A stretch of DNA of 64,000 nucleotides. Source: Rutstroemia sp. NJR-2017a BVV2. Lineage: Eukaryota; Ascomycota; Leotiomycetes; Helotiales; Rutstroemiaceae. The notes beneath the pieces are model-generated. The model made no database searches and had not been told where the DNA came from. It saw only the letters and a program-made list of their open reading frames with translations. Position 1 is the first letter of the stretch. Every line of letters starts with the position of its first letter. The stretch covers positions 558,001 through 622,000 of the forward strand of contig NJPS01000012.1 of NCBI GenBank assembly GCA_002946415.1, given 5' to 3'. Both the position numbers and the translations under genes were made by a program. Below are positions 45,383 to 55,022 of this stretch, piece after piece.

Positions 45383-46160
45383 TTTTGGGATGGGATGAAT
45401 TGGGCTGGATTGGGTTGTGAAGAGTTGTTTTATGGGGAGTTGGTCAGCTAAGATCCAATAGCTGATTGAAATCCAAGACACAAAGTGATAATAGATAACG
45501 TTAACAGAGAATTTGTAACCTTGGATGCAAAGACTTTGGGAAGAACAACAATGGATGTTCTAAGGTTCAGTGCTCATACTTATACCCAAAATGCAAGAAG
45601 AGAAAACCGGATCTCTATCAGCCATCCTTGTACTCCTGGAGCCTGGAGCCTGGAGCCTTATCTTGTCGACGCAAAGGCGCGCGGGGAAGGGCATGCAGAT
45701 CTACCCTGTCACGTGCCTGCCTCTGTCCCAGAAGATGCATAGCCGTTACACGTCGCGAAAGCATGTGACTTCGCGGTGTGGGGTAGGTAGCATTCCCCAT
45801 TCCTCGCTGACTCCCATGGCTCCCTCGACTCCTGCTGAGATTACTGCACGGATGTTTGACTATCGCCGCGCCAAAGTCAATATTGGCCGGCAGCTTGCCT
45901 TCCCCATGGTCTTCGAATTGGCTGCTCAATTGAATGCCACGATGCAGTCTCACGTAACAAAGGCCTCAATTCAGCTCATGCGCTCATCAGCCCATCAGCT
46001 CCCAATCAATCAATTCTCGCGCAAAGTGGTTTGAGTTGACCACCCCGCATTTGATCTTGTGTAAGCATAAGATCTCACAGCTTCAGCTCCTCTGTATGCG
46101 CCCCTCAGCCGCCCAATCACCTCACTTAAATGTGAGACGTTGCCCACCGTCACCGTCACC
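45383..46160. promoter_or_regulatory. Divergent promoter region (GFA and DJ-1 genes)
   Basis: This 0.78-kb spacer must contain the promoters of both diverging genes. It holds a short tandem repeat, GGAGCCT in about three copies near 45639-45659. ORFs overlapping it on both strands are not supported. No other site is clear. Confidence 0.5.
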
Positions 46161-46946
46161 ATGGCAGTCAATCGTCAGTTTTCCTCTTCGAACATCTATC
46201 TCGCCGCTGCAGAATCTTCCAGTCCAAACAACTCAATGGCAGACAAAATCTCCGTACTCTTCCTAGCCTACGATACCTTCAACACGCTTGATATCCATGG
46301 GCCCCTAGATGTTCTCGGGAATTCCGCACTCAGCAACAATCCCTTTAAACTCACCATTGCAGCTCAACACGAAATCACCACCTCCTACGAAGGAGCGAAG
46401 ATCCAGCGGCACATCTCCTTCGTCACGGCATTCGAGACACTCGGCGATTACGATGTATTAATCCAGCCAGGCGGCGGTCCAGACTCCATTGTCCCACATC
46501 TCTATCCTCACGAAGATAGCACATTTGCAGACCTCATCAACATCATCAGACGTTTCTCCAATCTCGATCCGTCGCCACGCCTACGAGCACCTCGAATCAT
46601 CATGTCAATCTGTACTGGCGCGCTATTCGTTGGCGCCGCAGGTGTATTCGCGGGTCTGCAAGCTACGACGCACTTTCTTACATTGCAGACACTTAAGACT
46701 ATCTGTGATGCTTATACGGCTAAGAATAAAGGCACTGCAGCGACAACTGTGGTGCCGCATCCGGCTTCGTTGAATTTTAGATATGTGAAAGAGCAGTTGA
46801 GTTTGGATAAACGAGTGAGGGTTATTAGCTCTGGGGGTATTAGTTGTGGTCTGGATGCTACTTTGTATTTGGTCGCATTGCTGAAGGGTATTGGGCCTGC
46901 GTTGGAAGTGGCGCAGATGATGCAGTATGCTTGGAGGGAGATGTAA
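46161..46946 (+). CDS. DJ-1/PfpI family protein
   Basis: This is a class-I glutamine-amidotransferase-like protein of the DJ-1/PfpI superfamily, 261 residues. The frame is open upstream of 46161 only with a TTG, so the first ATG (MAVNRQFSSSNIYLAAAESS) is chosen. A second ATG, MADKISVLFLAYDTFNTLD, begins exactly at the domain start, so the first 25 residues may be untranslated or a targeting peptide. The nucleophile-elbow cysteine is in IIMSICTGALFVGAAGVF, and IQPGGGPDS marks the preceding loop. ISSGGISCGLDATLYLV is the usual C-terminal signature of AraC-fused and stand-alone PfpI members. Function could be a hydratase, chaperone or glyoxalase-like activity; the sequence does not decide. Confidence 0.9.
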   Translation: MAVNRQFSSSNIYLAAAESSSPNNSMADKISVLFLAYDTFNTLDIHGPLDVLGNSALSNNPFKLTIAAQHEITTSYEGAKIQRHISFVTAFETLGDYDVLIQPGGGPDSIVPHLYPHEDSTFADLINIIRRFSNLDPSPRLRAPRIIMSICTGALFVGAAGVFAGLQATTHFLTLQTLKTICDAYTAKNKGTAATTVVPHPASLNFRYVKEQLSLDKRVRVISSGGISCGLDATLYLVALLKGIGPALEVAQMMQYAWREM

Positions 46947-47383
46947 AGGTTGGACATGCATTAGTGTGAGCTTATTTGGGGATACTGCTTATGATTTTGG
47001 CAAGTCTCGGCGGCCATACTCTACTTAATGGTAGGTCAAATGGTGTTGGTGATGGCACAAGCATCGATCGTTCGTGTCTGAAGATAAATAAATCAAGTGG
47101 TTAATTAATATACACAGAGTCTTCTCCTCGCCCATACTGTCTCTTACACTTGTCTTGTGTGTTTCTATTGTTTCGTTCTATACTTCCCTCAATCGATCTC
47201 TCCTTTAAAACTTGCATCGTCTTCTACCATTTCCTATTTCCAGAGTCGCACCCCTCTGCTCTTCACTTTAGAAAACATAAACTCCCAAATAATCCAACCT
47301 TATGTTATTCATCACCTTCCCTCTCAAGCCACTATCCCTATTTCCAACCTCCGTCACCCCAAACACAAATTCGTCGCATCCCA
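46947..47383. other. Convergent spacer
   Basis: It lies between the DJ-1 gene (+) and the membrane-protein gene (-). The right part is C/T-rich on the plus strand, matching G-rich sequence 3' of the minus-strand gene. No gene is recognised. Confidence 0.45.
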
Positions 47384-48451
47384 TCACCTCCTCTCATACC
47401 TCGTATAAAGCGGCGGCGGATACATCAAATCTTCAACCTCCCCCAGCAAATGCCCATCATTTCCCACAACGGGATCGGGAGACTCATACTCCGGTGGTGG
47501 AGTAGCCGATCCTGTCATCTCCAAGCTTTCAACTGACGCACTCTCAAGATGCGGATGAAGTCCACCAGATGCCGGTGCGATCGCTCCTGCGCTCGGAACC
47601 GCAACAAATGCTTGGTGCAGCGCAGCATGCAGTTCTTCTACGACTTCTCGCTCCAGATCACTTCTTTCGGTCCTTCTTGATCTGGTCGCTGTTGAGGTGG
47701 GCGATAGAGTTGGTTCTGGTTCGGCCGGAGTATTCTCGTTCCTGTTCGGAGCAGCGCGTGCTGGTTCGACTGCTACTCTCTTACTCCTCTCTATCCCGAG
47801 AATCCTCACACCTCTTGAAGCGCCGATTCTATCCCCACCTCTCCTCTTCTGTTTCACTACCCTCCTACTCCCATCGCCCTCCAACCTCTCCTCTTCAAGC
47901 GCAATAGCTGTGATCCGCGCATTAGACCCATCCCTTCGCCGTGCCTTAGGTCTAGAGCACCCGTATTTGGTGTACAGAACTAAGAGGATGGAGACGACGA
48001 GGATTATGACGCCGAGGGGGATGAGCAGGAGGAGGGCATTGTGGATGTCGCGTTTAGGGTTGGCGGAGAGGAGGCTGGTGGAGGAGGAGAAGTTTGTGGT
48101 GTTGGGGTTTTGGTTTTGGTTTTGGTTTTGGTTGTGGGTGCTGGACAGGAAGTCGTCTTCGAAGAGGGGGGCGAGGGGGGCGAGGGGGGCGAGGGGGGGT
48201 ACGAATGGGATGATGGTGATGAATGGGTTGCTGAGGTGTTCGGTGATGGTGCCAATGGGAGGTTGGGTTTGGGGTTGGAGTTGCGCCATTTTGATTTCTG
48301 GGATTTGAGAGAAGATTATTATAATACAGAGTAGTAGGACTCCGTTTATTGGGGATTGGTCTTGGTAAAAGATGTCGCAAAGTTTTATTGTTTTGAAGAG
48401 GAGGAGGGAGGATGGAAATATATGGATGGGTTTGAGTGCTGGGTCTTCCAT
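47384..48451 (-). CDS. Single-pass membrane protein with C-terminal PPxY motifs
   Basis: I do not recognise the family. The frame is 355 residues from 48451; an alternative start MAQLQPQTQPP at 48289 removes a first hydrophobic stretch (GVLLLCIIIIFSQIP). Low-complexity stretches (PLAPLAPLAPL, NQNQNQNQNPN) precede a strong transmembrane segment, LLLLIPLGVIILVVSILLVLY. The cytosolic tail is basic (RPKARRRD), then Ser/Thr/Glu-rich. It ends with two PPxY motifs, PPPEY and PPPLY, in the last 60 residues. PPxY binds WW domains such as those of Nedd4/Rsp5 ubiquitin ligases, so a role as ligase adaptor or sorted cargo is a reasonable inference. Confidence 0.72.
   Translation of the reverse strand: MEDPALKPIHIFPSSLLLFKTIKLCDIFYQDQSPINGVLLLCIIIIFSQIPEIKMAQLQPQTQPPIGTITEHLSNPFITIIPFVPPLAPLAPLAPLFEDDFLSSTHNQNQNQNQNPNTTNFSSSTSLLSANPKRDIHNALLLLIPLGVIILVVSILLVLYTKYGCSRPKARRRDGSNARITAIALEEERLEGDGSRRVVKQKRRGGDRIGASRGVRILGIERSKRVAVEPARAAPNRNENTPAEPEPTLSPTSTATRSRRTERSDLEREVVEELHAALHQAFVAVPSAGAIAPASGGLHPHLESASVESLEMTGSATPPPEYESPDPVVGNDGHLLGEVEDLMYPPPLYTRYERR
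48166..48199 (+). repeat. G-run tandem repeat inside a coding region
   Basis: Four runs of six or more G, spaced by CGA, occur on the non-coding strand of the membrane-protein gene and encode its PLAPLAPLAPL segment. The arrangement fits the canonical G-quadruplex rule with very short loops. A six-base TTTGGT repeat encoding (NQ)n lies nearby at about 48110-48134. Confidence 0.85.
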
Positions 48452-49743
48452 TTATGCTTTTTGTGCGCTTTTCTACTCTGAAGTATCGTCAGGTTCCAAA
48501 CTGTGCTTGACACTGGTACTGTAGCGTGGGTTAGTGTGGTGTAGTATAGTATGGAACACACGAAGTATGTATCCCACGTGCTCTTTAATCCCATGATCGA
48601 TTGAACTACCCCAGGTTTTCTGTACTCTAGTTTTAGACCGGACTTCGTTGGATAGGATGAGGAGCTTTGGTTTTCATGGTCATCCAATCAGGATAGGTAG
48701 TTCTTAGGTTCCAGCTCTGACTGGTGCTCTTTTGTAGAAGCCAGATTGGAAAATGCGTATTTGGTCGACCATGGGAAAGTGATTGAGACGCGCATAGAAG
48801 GTTAATTGCGGATCATACGTAGAGCGATTTGTGGTCACGCTACTTAGCCATATAGTTCGTCGGTCGACTTTAGCTAGGTAGCTAGTCGGCCTTACGGTTA
48901 AAGTTTCTGCTTTATTCTAGCACTTGTATGTCCATCGCAGCAACGAGAACTGTAAGTTTGTAAATAAAGGAATCTGACAACGGAACCCAGGGAATAGATA
49001 TACATGTATTATGAGAAGGGTTATATGAAATGGACTCTGCGTATGGAAAAAAATTAGATCGAGTATCCAATAGATTTTACCTCTCTATCTAGAATCAGCC
49101 AACAGAGACTCAGAGACGTCAAATCCAGATTCGACGTTCACCTGGAACCAAAGACAGAGAAATATCGGTTCTCTAGAACTGGAAGAATCGGGCTAGAACC
49201 ACCAAGCTGAAGTATGACTCTGAATGGGGGCTTTAGATTGGCATCATAGCATATGGATATTTGGTTTGGCATTCTCATAGGAGCGCCTTTATGTGCAGTA
49301 CAGTAAAGTCCATTCACACGCTCACCTAGTATAATGAGAATGGAGTCGTGAGGCCTCATTTACATCTGGTCAAAATCCGTCCCAGTTGCCTGATATATAT
49401 ATGCTACTGGTATATGGATAGAGAGACAATGTTTCCAATCAAGCATAAAGCTCCATATTCTTTATTAGAATGAATCTGCGCTCGTTGGGGTCACTAAAGG
49501 ATGTATCCATTTCCACTTGCAGGACTGCAATTCAACAAACGAAGAAGTCAACTAGAGAAGGGAATGGTTAGGATGGTAGGTAGATGCATTTTAACAAGAA
49601 GCACAATACGAAGTAGGCAGAGAAAGAAGTCAACCGGAAGCAACCTGGAAAATATATTAAGAGACAACAAAAACAATTAATCCCCCTCACAACTCATCTC
49701 ATCTAGCATCACCACACCTATGACACGAGATTCTCCAGCCCAA
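48452..49743. other. Intergenic region, 1.3 kb
   Basis: It lies between the membrane-protein gene start and the NmrA-like gene 3' end, both minus. Only short ORFs of random composition are present. No RNA gene or repeat was recognised. Confidence 0.45.
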
Positions 49744-50829
49744 TTACAACTTACCCTTCCTCCCATCTTCCGTCAGCTTCAAACTATGTCTCATATTCTC
49801 CGGCTTCAGACTCTCCACCAACCCCCCTCTCCCCTCCCTCTTCAACCTCTCATCCTCCCTTCTGAAAAACTCCTCCGCACTCTTTATCCTCCCCGGATGA
49901 ATCTCATCCAACAACTTATAATTCCTCTTCCCCAACACCCCATACTTCCACGTATTCCAAAACGCCGCAAAGTTCTGCTTAAAATTCATCGTCGATTTAT
50001 CATTCGGGTCTGCATTGACTCCCGCGGGTGCATTTGCCAACGGACCGAATGCTTTGAAATAGGTTTCTGAATCAGTATCGATGTAGCGGGCGGGATGGCC
50101 GGTGGCTTTTTCAAAGGCGGCAGCAAGAGCGGCGTAGGGTATTTCGTCGATGGCGACTTCGAGATCCATGCCGTTGCTGCGAGAGGTGTTGTCGAAGAGC
50201 CAGCGGACATAAGGTCCGCAGTCTTCGAGACTGACGTGGCTTACTGCTCCGTCGCCGAGGGGAACTCGCCAGGTTACAACACCGTCTTCGATACTGGGTG
50301 TCATGATTGTTCGAGCAGTGATGGCCATCTCGATATATGGACCGGTGGTGAATAGTGCCGCGCCCATTCGATCCTTGTTGGTTTGGTTTTGGAAGAGGAT
50401 CCATTCGCCGATTCTTCCCTTCCCGTCATAGTGGCCCGCATGAAACCTCTCGTCGTATCCAGATTTCTTAAGCGCGTAGTCTAGGTTTCCGTATACGAAA
50501 AACTTGATCCCTTCTTGGATGGCAATCTCGTAGCAGCGGATGGCCCAGAATAACTCTGCCTTTTCTCCAGTGTTGAAGCCATCGATATTGACGAATGCCC
50601 CGTCACAGCCTTGATACCCTTTCCGGAGGACTTCTTCGTCGGCAAAGGTACCTTCGAAAAGCTCAACGTTGCCAAAGGAAAGGAGCTCTTTGGCTCTGGC
50701 GGAATTGGTGTCGCGAGTTAGCACGCGGACTTGGTATTTCTTGTCTCCGACGAGGGCTTTAACCACGGGGATACCTTGGGCACCTGTACCGCCGATGATG
50801 AAGATTTTGGATACTTGATGAGATGCCAT
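49744..50829 (-). CDS. NmrA-like family NAD(P)-binding protein
   Basis: This is a Rossmann-fold protein of the NmrA/atypical short-chain dehydrogenase group, 361 residues in one exon. The dinucleotide-binding loop IIGGTGAQGIPVVKAL (GGTGxxG) is at residues 12-27, followed by VRVLTRDTNSARAKEL. GCDGAFVNIDG and FFVYGNLDYALKKSG replace the catalytic YxxxK region. Members act as redox-sensing regulators (NmrA itself) or as reductases; which applies here cannot be told. The C-terminal 100 residues (NFKQNFAAFWNTWKYG, IHPGRIKSAEEFF) match the NmrA-type extension. The start is supported by a TATA-containing repeat about 110 bp upstream. Confidence 0.92.
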   Translation of the reverse strand: MASHQVSKIFIIGGTGAQGIPVVKALVGDKKYQVRVLTRDTNSARAKELLSFGNVELFEGTFADEEVLRKGYQGCDGAFVNIDGFNTGEKAELFWAIRCYEIAIQEGIKFFVYGNLDYALKKSGYDERFHAGHYDGKGRIGEWILFQNQTNKDRMGAALFTTGPYIEMAITARTIMTPSIEDGVVTWRVPLGDGAVSHVSLEDCGPYVRWLFDNTSRSNGMDLEVAIDEIPYAALAAAFEKATGHPARYIDTDSETYFKAFGPLANAPAGVNADPNDKSTMNFKQNFAAFWNTWKYGVLGKRNYKLLDEIHPGRIKSAEEFFRREDERLKREGRGGLVESLKPENMRHSLKLTEDGRKGKL

Positions 50830-51707
50830 TATAAAAGATGGTGAGGTAGTTGTACTAGATAGGGAAGTCAGACAGTGAGAGTATGTGGAGGAGTTGGAAT
50901 GAAGTTTGGTGGATATGCTGGACTGATGGACGTCCCCAATAGTTTTATATAGTTTTATATACTGCGATGATTAGAAACACGAAAGTAGTACGTTGGACGA
51001 GGAGCACGATATGTTTACTAAACATTGCTTCAAAGACACAAGCGCGGCTGATGACATTCGGTACGGACGTACGACATGTCGTTCACTAATCATGGGGATT
51101 CAGGTTGAGGCTGAATAAGCGCGGACTCGGGTTCACTTGACCAAAGAGCTCCGGAGCACAGAGCGACTGTAGCACGGCGCAGTCTTAGCCTGCGTCTGTA
51201 ACATTGAAGTGATAGAGGGTGATGAGTAACCGCCTATGTTGGGCAAGCAACCATATGAAGCGGAGATCGCTGGGGCGCAATCTCGAACATTTTCCCCGCA
51301 TGCAGCATGCTTCGTGTAGAGGTCGACACGTAACTATGGCAGTACGACGGACAGATGAATAATCAAGAGTTTAAGCTTTCCATATTGCATTACATGCTGC
51401 TGCTAAGTCGTGTTCATGTAAAGAGAACAAGACGCGCATCCTGATGAATAATTTCGGGCTCCATCCGAACTCGCCAAGACTTCGGCTGAGGTCACATGAC
51501 TACATCAATACTTTCCCAAGACAGCATCAAGGTTTCTTCTGCTTGATACTCCTTCCCACACGCGTTCTTGTGCTCATGCTCTTCTACCAGATTGGTCTCC
51601 GGTAGCTCGTTGACATTCAGCATAGTCCGTTTAGTACAAGCAGCAACTCTCAGCTCCACACTCATTCCATCTCAATCCCGTCAACAACCTAGAAAACATC
51701 TGAAATA
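50830..51707. promoter_or_regulatory. Divergent promoter region (NmrA-like and EXPERA genes)
   Basis: This 0.88-kb spacer separates the NmrA-like (-) and EXPERA (+) genes. The clearest element is a duplicated TATA-like block at 50941-50960. The rest shows no recognised site. Confidence 0.5.
50941..50960 (-). promoter_or_regulatory. Duplicated TATA-like element
   Basis: Two adjacent copies of AGTTTTATAT read on the minus strand as ATATAAAACT, giving two TATAAA boxes 112-132 bp before the NmrA-like start codon. The position suits a core promoter with a short 5' leader. Confidence 0.55.
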
Positions 51708-53143
51708 ATGGCAATCTCAATATTTTCGCGAAAGCTCGACTTGGTCTACCTAGTATACTTCATGACACATATTCCCGTCATGTTCCGTACGTTGAGCTCT
51801 CCCATTCACTCGACAATTCCTTAACCTCCTCAGCTCATATCCGTCTCTCAACACCTAATATCCATCACCCACTCTCTACATTGACCAAAAGCTTACATAA
51901 AAACAGTAATGGACCTCCAAACGATCTACCCAGCCTCAATTACACCAAAGTTCCTCACATCCATCAAGGAATTCTATATAGAAACATACCATGATCAGTT
52001 TTTCGTCTCACCGCCGATCTATTTCCAATTGTTCATCTGGTTGGAGTTGGCGGTTCATGTGCCAGTTAGTTTTTGGGCTGTGGGAGCTTTGTTGAAAGGT
52101 GAGTCGGAACGCTCTTTCTGTGTCCTTTCTTCGGTGGGTATTCTGTTGCCCAAGATGCGTCCAGCCATTGTTGAAATGGCGAGATTTTGCGTGTCGGAGC
52201 TGGGATGTCTCGTAGGGCAGTTCCTTGGAAGTCCAAGAGGCAGCTATGTGAAGCTCTCAGGAAGTGTGCTTATAACGAATGATTCAACCGTCTCAGAGCC
52301 AGAATATAATTTTCTGCCTTTGAAATGCAGCGTCTGGAATTCCATCTCTTAGCTAAATTAGATGCCCATGTTTCATATTTCGTGGAAGCCAGAAACGCTC
52401 GTTTGACTCTCCCCTTTCTAGCCCCGGTCAGCTCAAAACCTATCATCCAACCCTTTGCTTCCCATTTCGTCTTTCTTCATTGTGTCCGAAAGTTGGATTA
52501 AGTATCGTTACGCCCCTTCGACCTCCAATTCTTCTCTTCCTCTCCAAAATCTCTACTGCTATCATTGCTAGTCAATCAGCCAGGATTACTTCCCGGATTG
52601 GAGAGATACTTTCGCATAACCTGTTAATTTCATAACTGTTACTCCCTCTTTTCACACCAACCTTGCCTCAATCTCACTATCCTCTCTCCTGTCCATCTCT
52701 TACCCATATATCCCCTCTCCTCACATTCTCACACCAAACCAAACCACCACAAACTAACCCTCCACCCCAACAGACAAACCCACCACCCCTCTAATCCTCA
52801 TCCTCTACTCCCTTGAAGTATTCCTCACAACTATGGTCTGCATCTACGAGTATCTGCACTGGCCCGTGTCATCCGCTCAAAAATGGAACTTGACCACTTT
52901 ATATGGTCCTTATATTCTACTTTGTAAGTGCATGCTTTTTCATCGTTCATAGTCCTTTATTGGTAGATCATTTATATCTGCCGGGTAGATGGTGTAAGTA
53001 TTGGTGTTGAGGAAAGCGCAATATGCTAATCCGCTGCTTGGATAGCTCTTGTGATGTTTATTGATATGTTTGGTCGTCTTTACTCGCTGGTTTCGCGACA
53101 GGCTAAAGGTCGAAATGGGGCGGTGGCGAAGAAGAGAGCATAG
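51708..53143 (+). CDS. EXPERA/TMEM97-like ER membrane protein
   Basis: This is a four-helix membrane protein of the EXPERA family (sigma-2 receptor/TMEM97, EBP relatives), linked to sterol handling in the ER. Four exons fit: 51708-51786, 51907-52098, 52774-52923 and 53046-53143, giving 172 residues. Helices are LDLVYLVYFMTHIPVMFL, IYFQLFIWLELAVHVPVSFW, LILILYSLEVFLTTMVCIY and LYGPYILLSLVMFIDMF. The family's acidic residue is in WLELAVHVP and a conserved YGPY loop is present. The protein ends KKRA, a KKxx ER-retrieval signal. Intron 2 is 675 bp, far longer than the other introns of this window. Confidence 0.9.
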
Positions 53144-53495
53144 TTGTAAGATTGCTGTAACAGCATACATTGAAAAGGGAGATGTAAATGAAATGCGCGT
53201 TGCCGAGTAGCTAGGCTAGCTACGCTAGATACTTGCGCCAGTACGGAATAGATAAAAGGCTGAAAGCTGGGTTGAGGCGTACGAGAAGGTGTTTTCTGCG
53301 CATCTAATCGTGCGAAGGATATGTGTGAAGTCAAGCATGAATTCTTGCAGTCAAAAATTCGGTGCTTCAGATAATTAATCATGAAAAATTTAATCCTTTT
53401 GTGCTCATATCTATCTACTCATATATCGTATATCATGACCATAAACCCATCTATTCCACAATCCAAATCCAAACACCCATCCTACACCACCCAAT
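53144..53495. other. Convergent spacer, 0.35 kb
   Basis: It lies between the EXPERA gene (+) and the glycosyltransferase gene (-). The right half is C/A-rich on the plus strand, continuing the 3' composition of the minus-strand gene. No gene is recognised. Confidence 0.4.
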
Positions 53496-55022
53496 CTAAT
53501 GTCCCACACTCCACCTCAACAATTCCTTCAACTGATTATCATTCTTCCTCTCCCAATCAAAATTCGTTCCTTCATACCACTGCACCATCTCCGTCCACCC
53601 ACTCACCCACTCCTCCTTCAACCAACCCTTCGTACTGCCCGCCCACAGCTTCTCATGCACCACCTTCAACTTCCCCTTATCCTCTTCCTTCGGGAAAAAC
53701 CCATCCCACTCCCTATCTAGCAGCGTCGCCGGAAATGCTCCATCCTGTTTAAACTGCCAGGACATGAATCCCTGATCCGCCATGTGCGTTACATAACGAT
53801 CATATTTCTGATAATTCCCCAACAACCGCACATACATGTCCGTCGAAGTAGAAAACACCATCGCTCCAACATTGACCTCAACGGGGCCGCCCGAGCCGCC
53901 TTGCGGTACCGCGGAAAACACATACGATTTTGCCTCTTCAGCCGATCCACAAGCCAGAGAATAATCATCAGCTTCCAATAACTCAGCTTTACATTTCCTC
54001 GGAGCCGCAATCTCGAACATAGCATCGATATTCGTAACGGGAAACGCATCCGCGTCGAGAAACAGGAAGCGCTCAAAATCCGTCTCGTTCCACATATGCA
54101 GTTTGGAGAAATTGTCCTTCCAGCGCGCGTAGATGGGGTGTTCGGCGCTGGAGGCAGGGGGGTCCCAGTCCAGGGGCGGGAGGTCCCGGACGATGGCGCC
54201 GGCGCCGGAGAGTAGAGAGCGTTGCTGTTCGGTGACAAAGGGGGAGACGAAGACGAGGAAGGGGTATTTGAGGGTGCGGGTGCGGGGGGACCAGAGAACG
54301 CGGAAGATGAGGTTTTGGAGAGCCATGAAGTAGGGGTCGCGGATGGAGGGGTTGCGGGTGCTGAGGTAGGTTGCGTAGGCGTATTGTTGCGGGGTGGAGG
54401 GGTTGTAGTTGTGGGGCCAGTGGTCTTTGTATGTGGCGACGTCGACGGTGGGGAGGGGCATGTCGAGATTTTCTTGGAAGGGATATTTTGTGTTTTCAAA
54501 TGCGGAGCTAGCGGGTAATGACTCTGGTTTTTTTGCTGCTGGTAATACAGGCGCTGCTGGGGGTAGTGCGGCTGCTGGTGGAAGTGCTGCGGCCGGAGGG
54601 ATTGCTGCTGCTGGTATTGCTGCGGGTGGGATTGCTGCTGGAGGTATTGCTGCCGGTGGCTTTTCCGCAGGAGGTAGTGCCGCGGGGGGCAATGCTGCTG
54701 GCGGCGGCGACGGCGGAGAATTAGAGTCCAGAGCATTTCCCAGACCCAACGGAGCCTCGCTCAATTTCTCAGATCCTCCCGGCTTCAATTGATCCAAGGC
54801 CCCCGGCGCAGGTAATTTCAAGGCATCTCCTGTCTCAGCCGCACCAGCGCCCTCCTTCTTATCCGGCCCCGCATCCCACCCAGCTACCGGCAGCGATTGC
54901 GCGCTAGATTTCGTGGCTTTGTATACATCTTCTAGTGCAGCTGGACGCGCCAAAATAGTGAGGTAGAGTAGCGCGGCAACACCAAGAAACGCAAATGCGA
55001 AAGTCGAGCGACTACGCCGCAT
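53496..55022 (-). CDS. Type II membrane glycosyltransferase, glycogenin/GT8-like
   Basis: The product is probably a Golgi nucleotide-sugar glycosyltransferase; donor and acceptor are unknown. It has 508 residues in one exon. A short cytosolic MRRSR is followed by the signal anchor FAFAFLGVAALLYLTIL. The stem at about residues 100-165 is a long Pro/Ala repeat (PPAAIPPAAIP and variants). The catalytic domain begins near NYNPSTPQQYAYATYLST. It contains FSKLHMWNETDFERFLFLDADAF, where DAD is the metal-binding DxD motif, then VEVNVGAMVFSTSTDMY and MADQGFMSWQF, which match the GT8/glycogenin-like order. WDGFFPKEEDKGKLKVVHEKLW gives the C-terminal histidine region. Confidence 0.88.
   Translation of the reverse strand: MRRSRSTFAFAFLGVAALLYLTILARPAALEDVYKATKSSAQSLPVAGWDAGPDKKEGAGAAETGDALKLPAPGALDQLKPGGSEKLSEAPLGLGNALDSNSPPSPPPAALPPAALPPAEKPPAAIPPAAIPPAAIPAAAIPPAAALPPAAALPPAAPVLPAAKKPESLPASSAFENTKYPFQENLDMPLPTVDVATYKDHWPHNYNPSTPQQYAYATYLSTRNPSIRDPYFMALQNLIFRVLWSPRTRTLKYPFLVFVSPFVTEQQRSLLSGAGAIVRDLPPLDWDPPASSAEHPIYARWKDNFSKLHMWNETDFERFLFLDADAFPVTNIDAMFEIAAPRKCKAELLEADDYSLACGSAEEAKSYVFSAVPQGGSGGPVEVNVGAMVFSTSTDMYVRLLGNYQKYDRYVTHMADQGFMSWQFKQDGAFPATLLDREWDGFFPKEEDKGKLKVVHEKLWAGSTKGWLKEEWVSGWTEMVQWYEGTNFDWERKNDNQLKELLRWSVGH

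Noticed and set aside
46140..46160. Start of the DJ-1 protein at 46140
   Set aside because: That codon is TTG; ATG at 46161 in a good context (CACCATGG) is preferred.
47697..48308. Plus-strand ORF with G-rich repeats
   Set aside because: It is the reverse-strand shadow of the membrane-protein gene; its composition reflects G runs, not protein constraint.
53789..54736. 315-residue minus-strand ORF rich in Gln and Pro
   Set aside because: It is another frame of the glycosyltransferase gene, which has clear DxD and GT8-like motifs.
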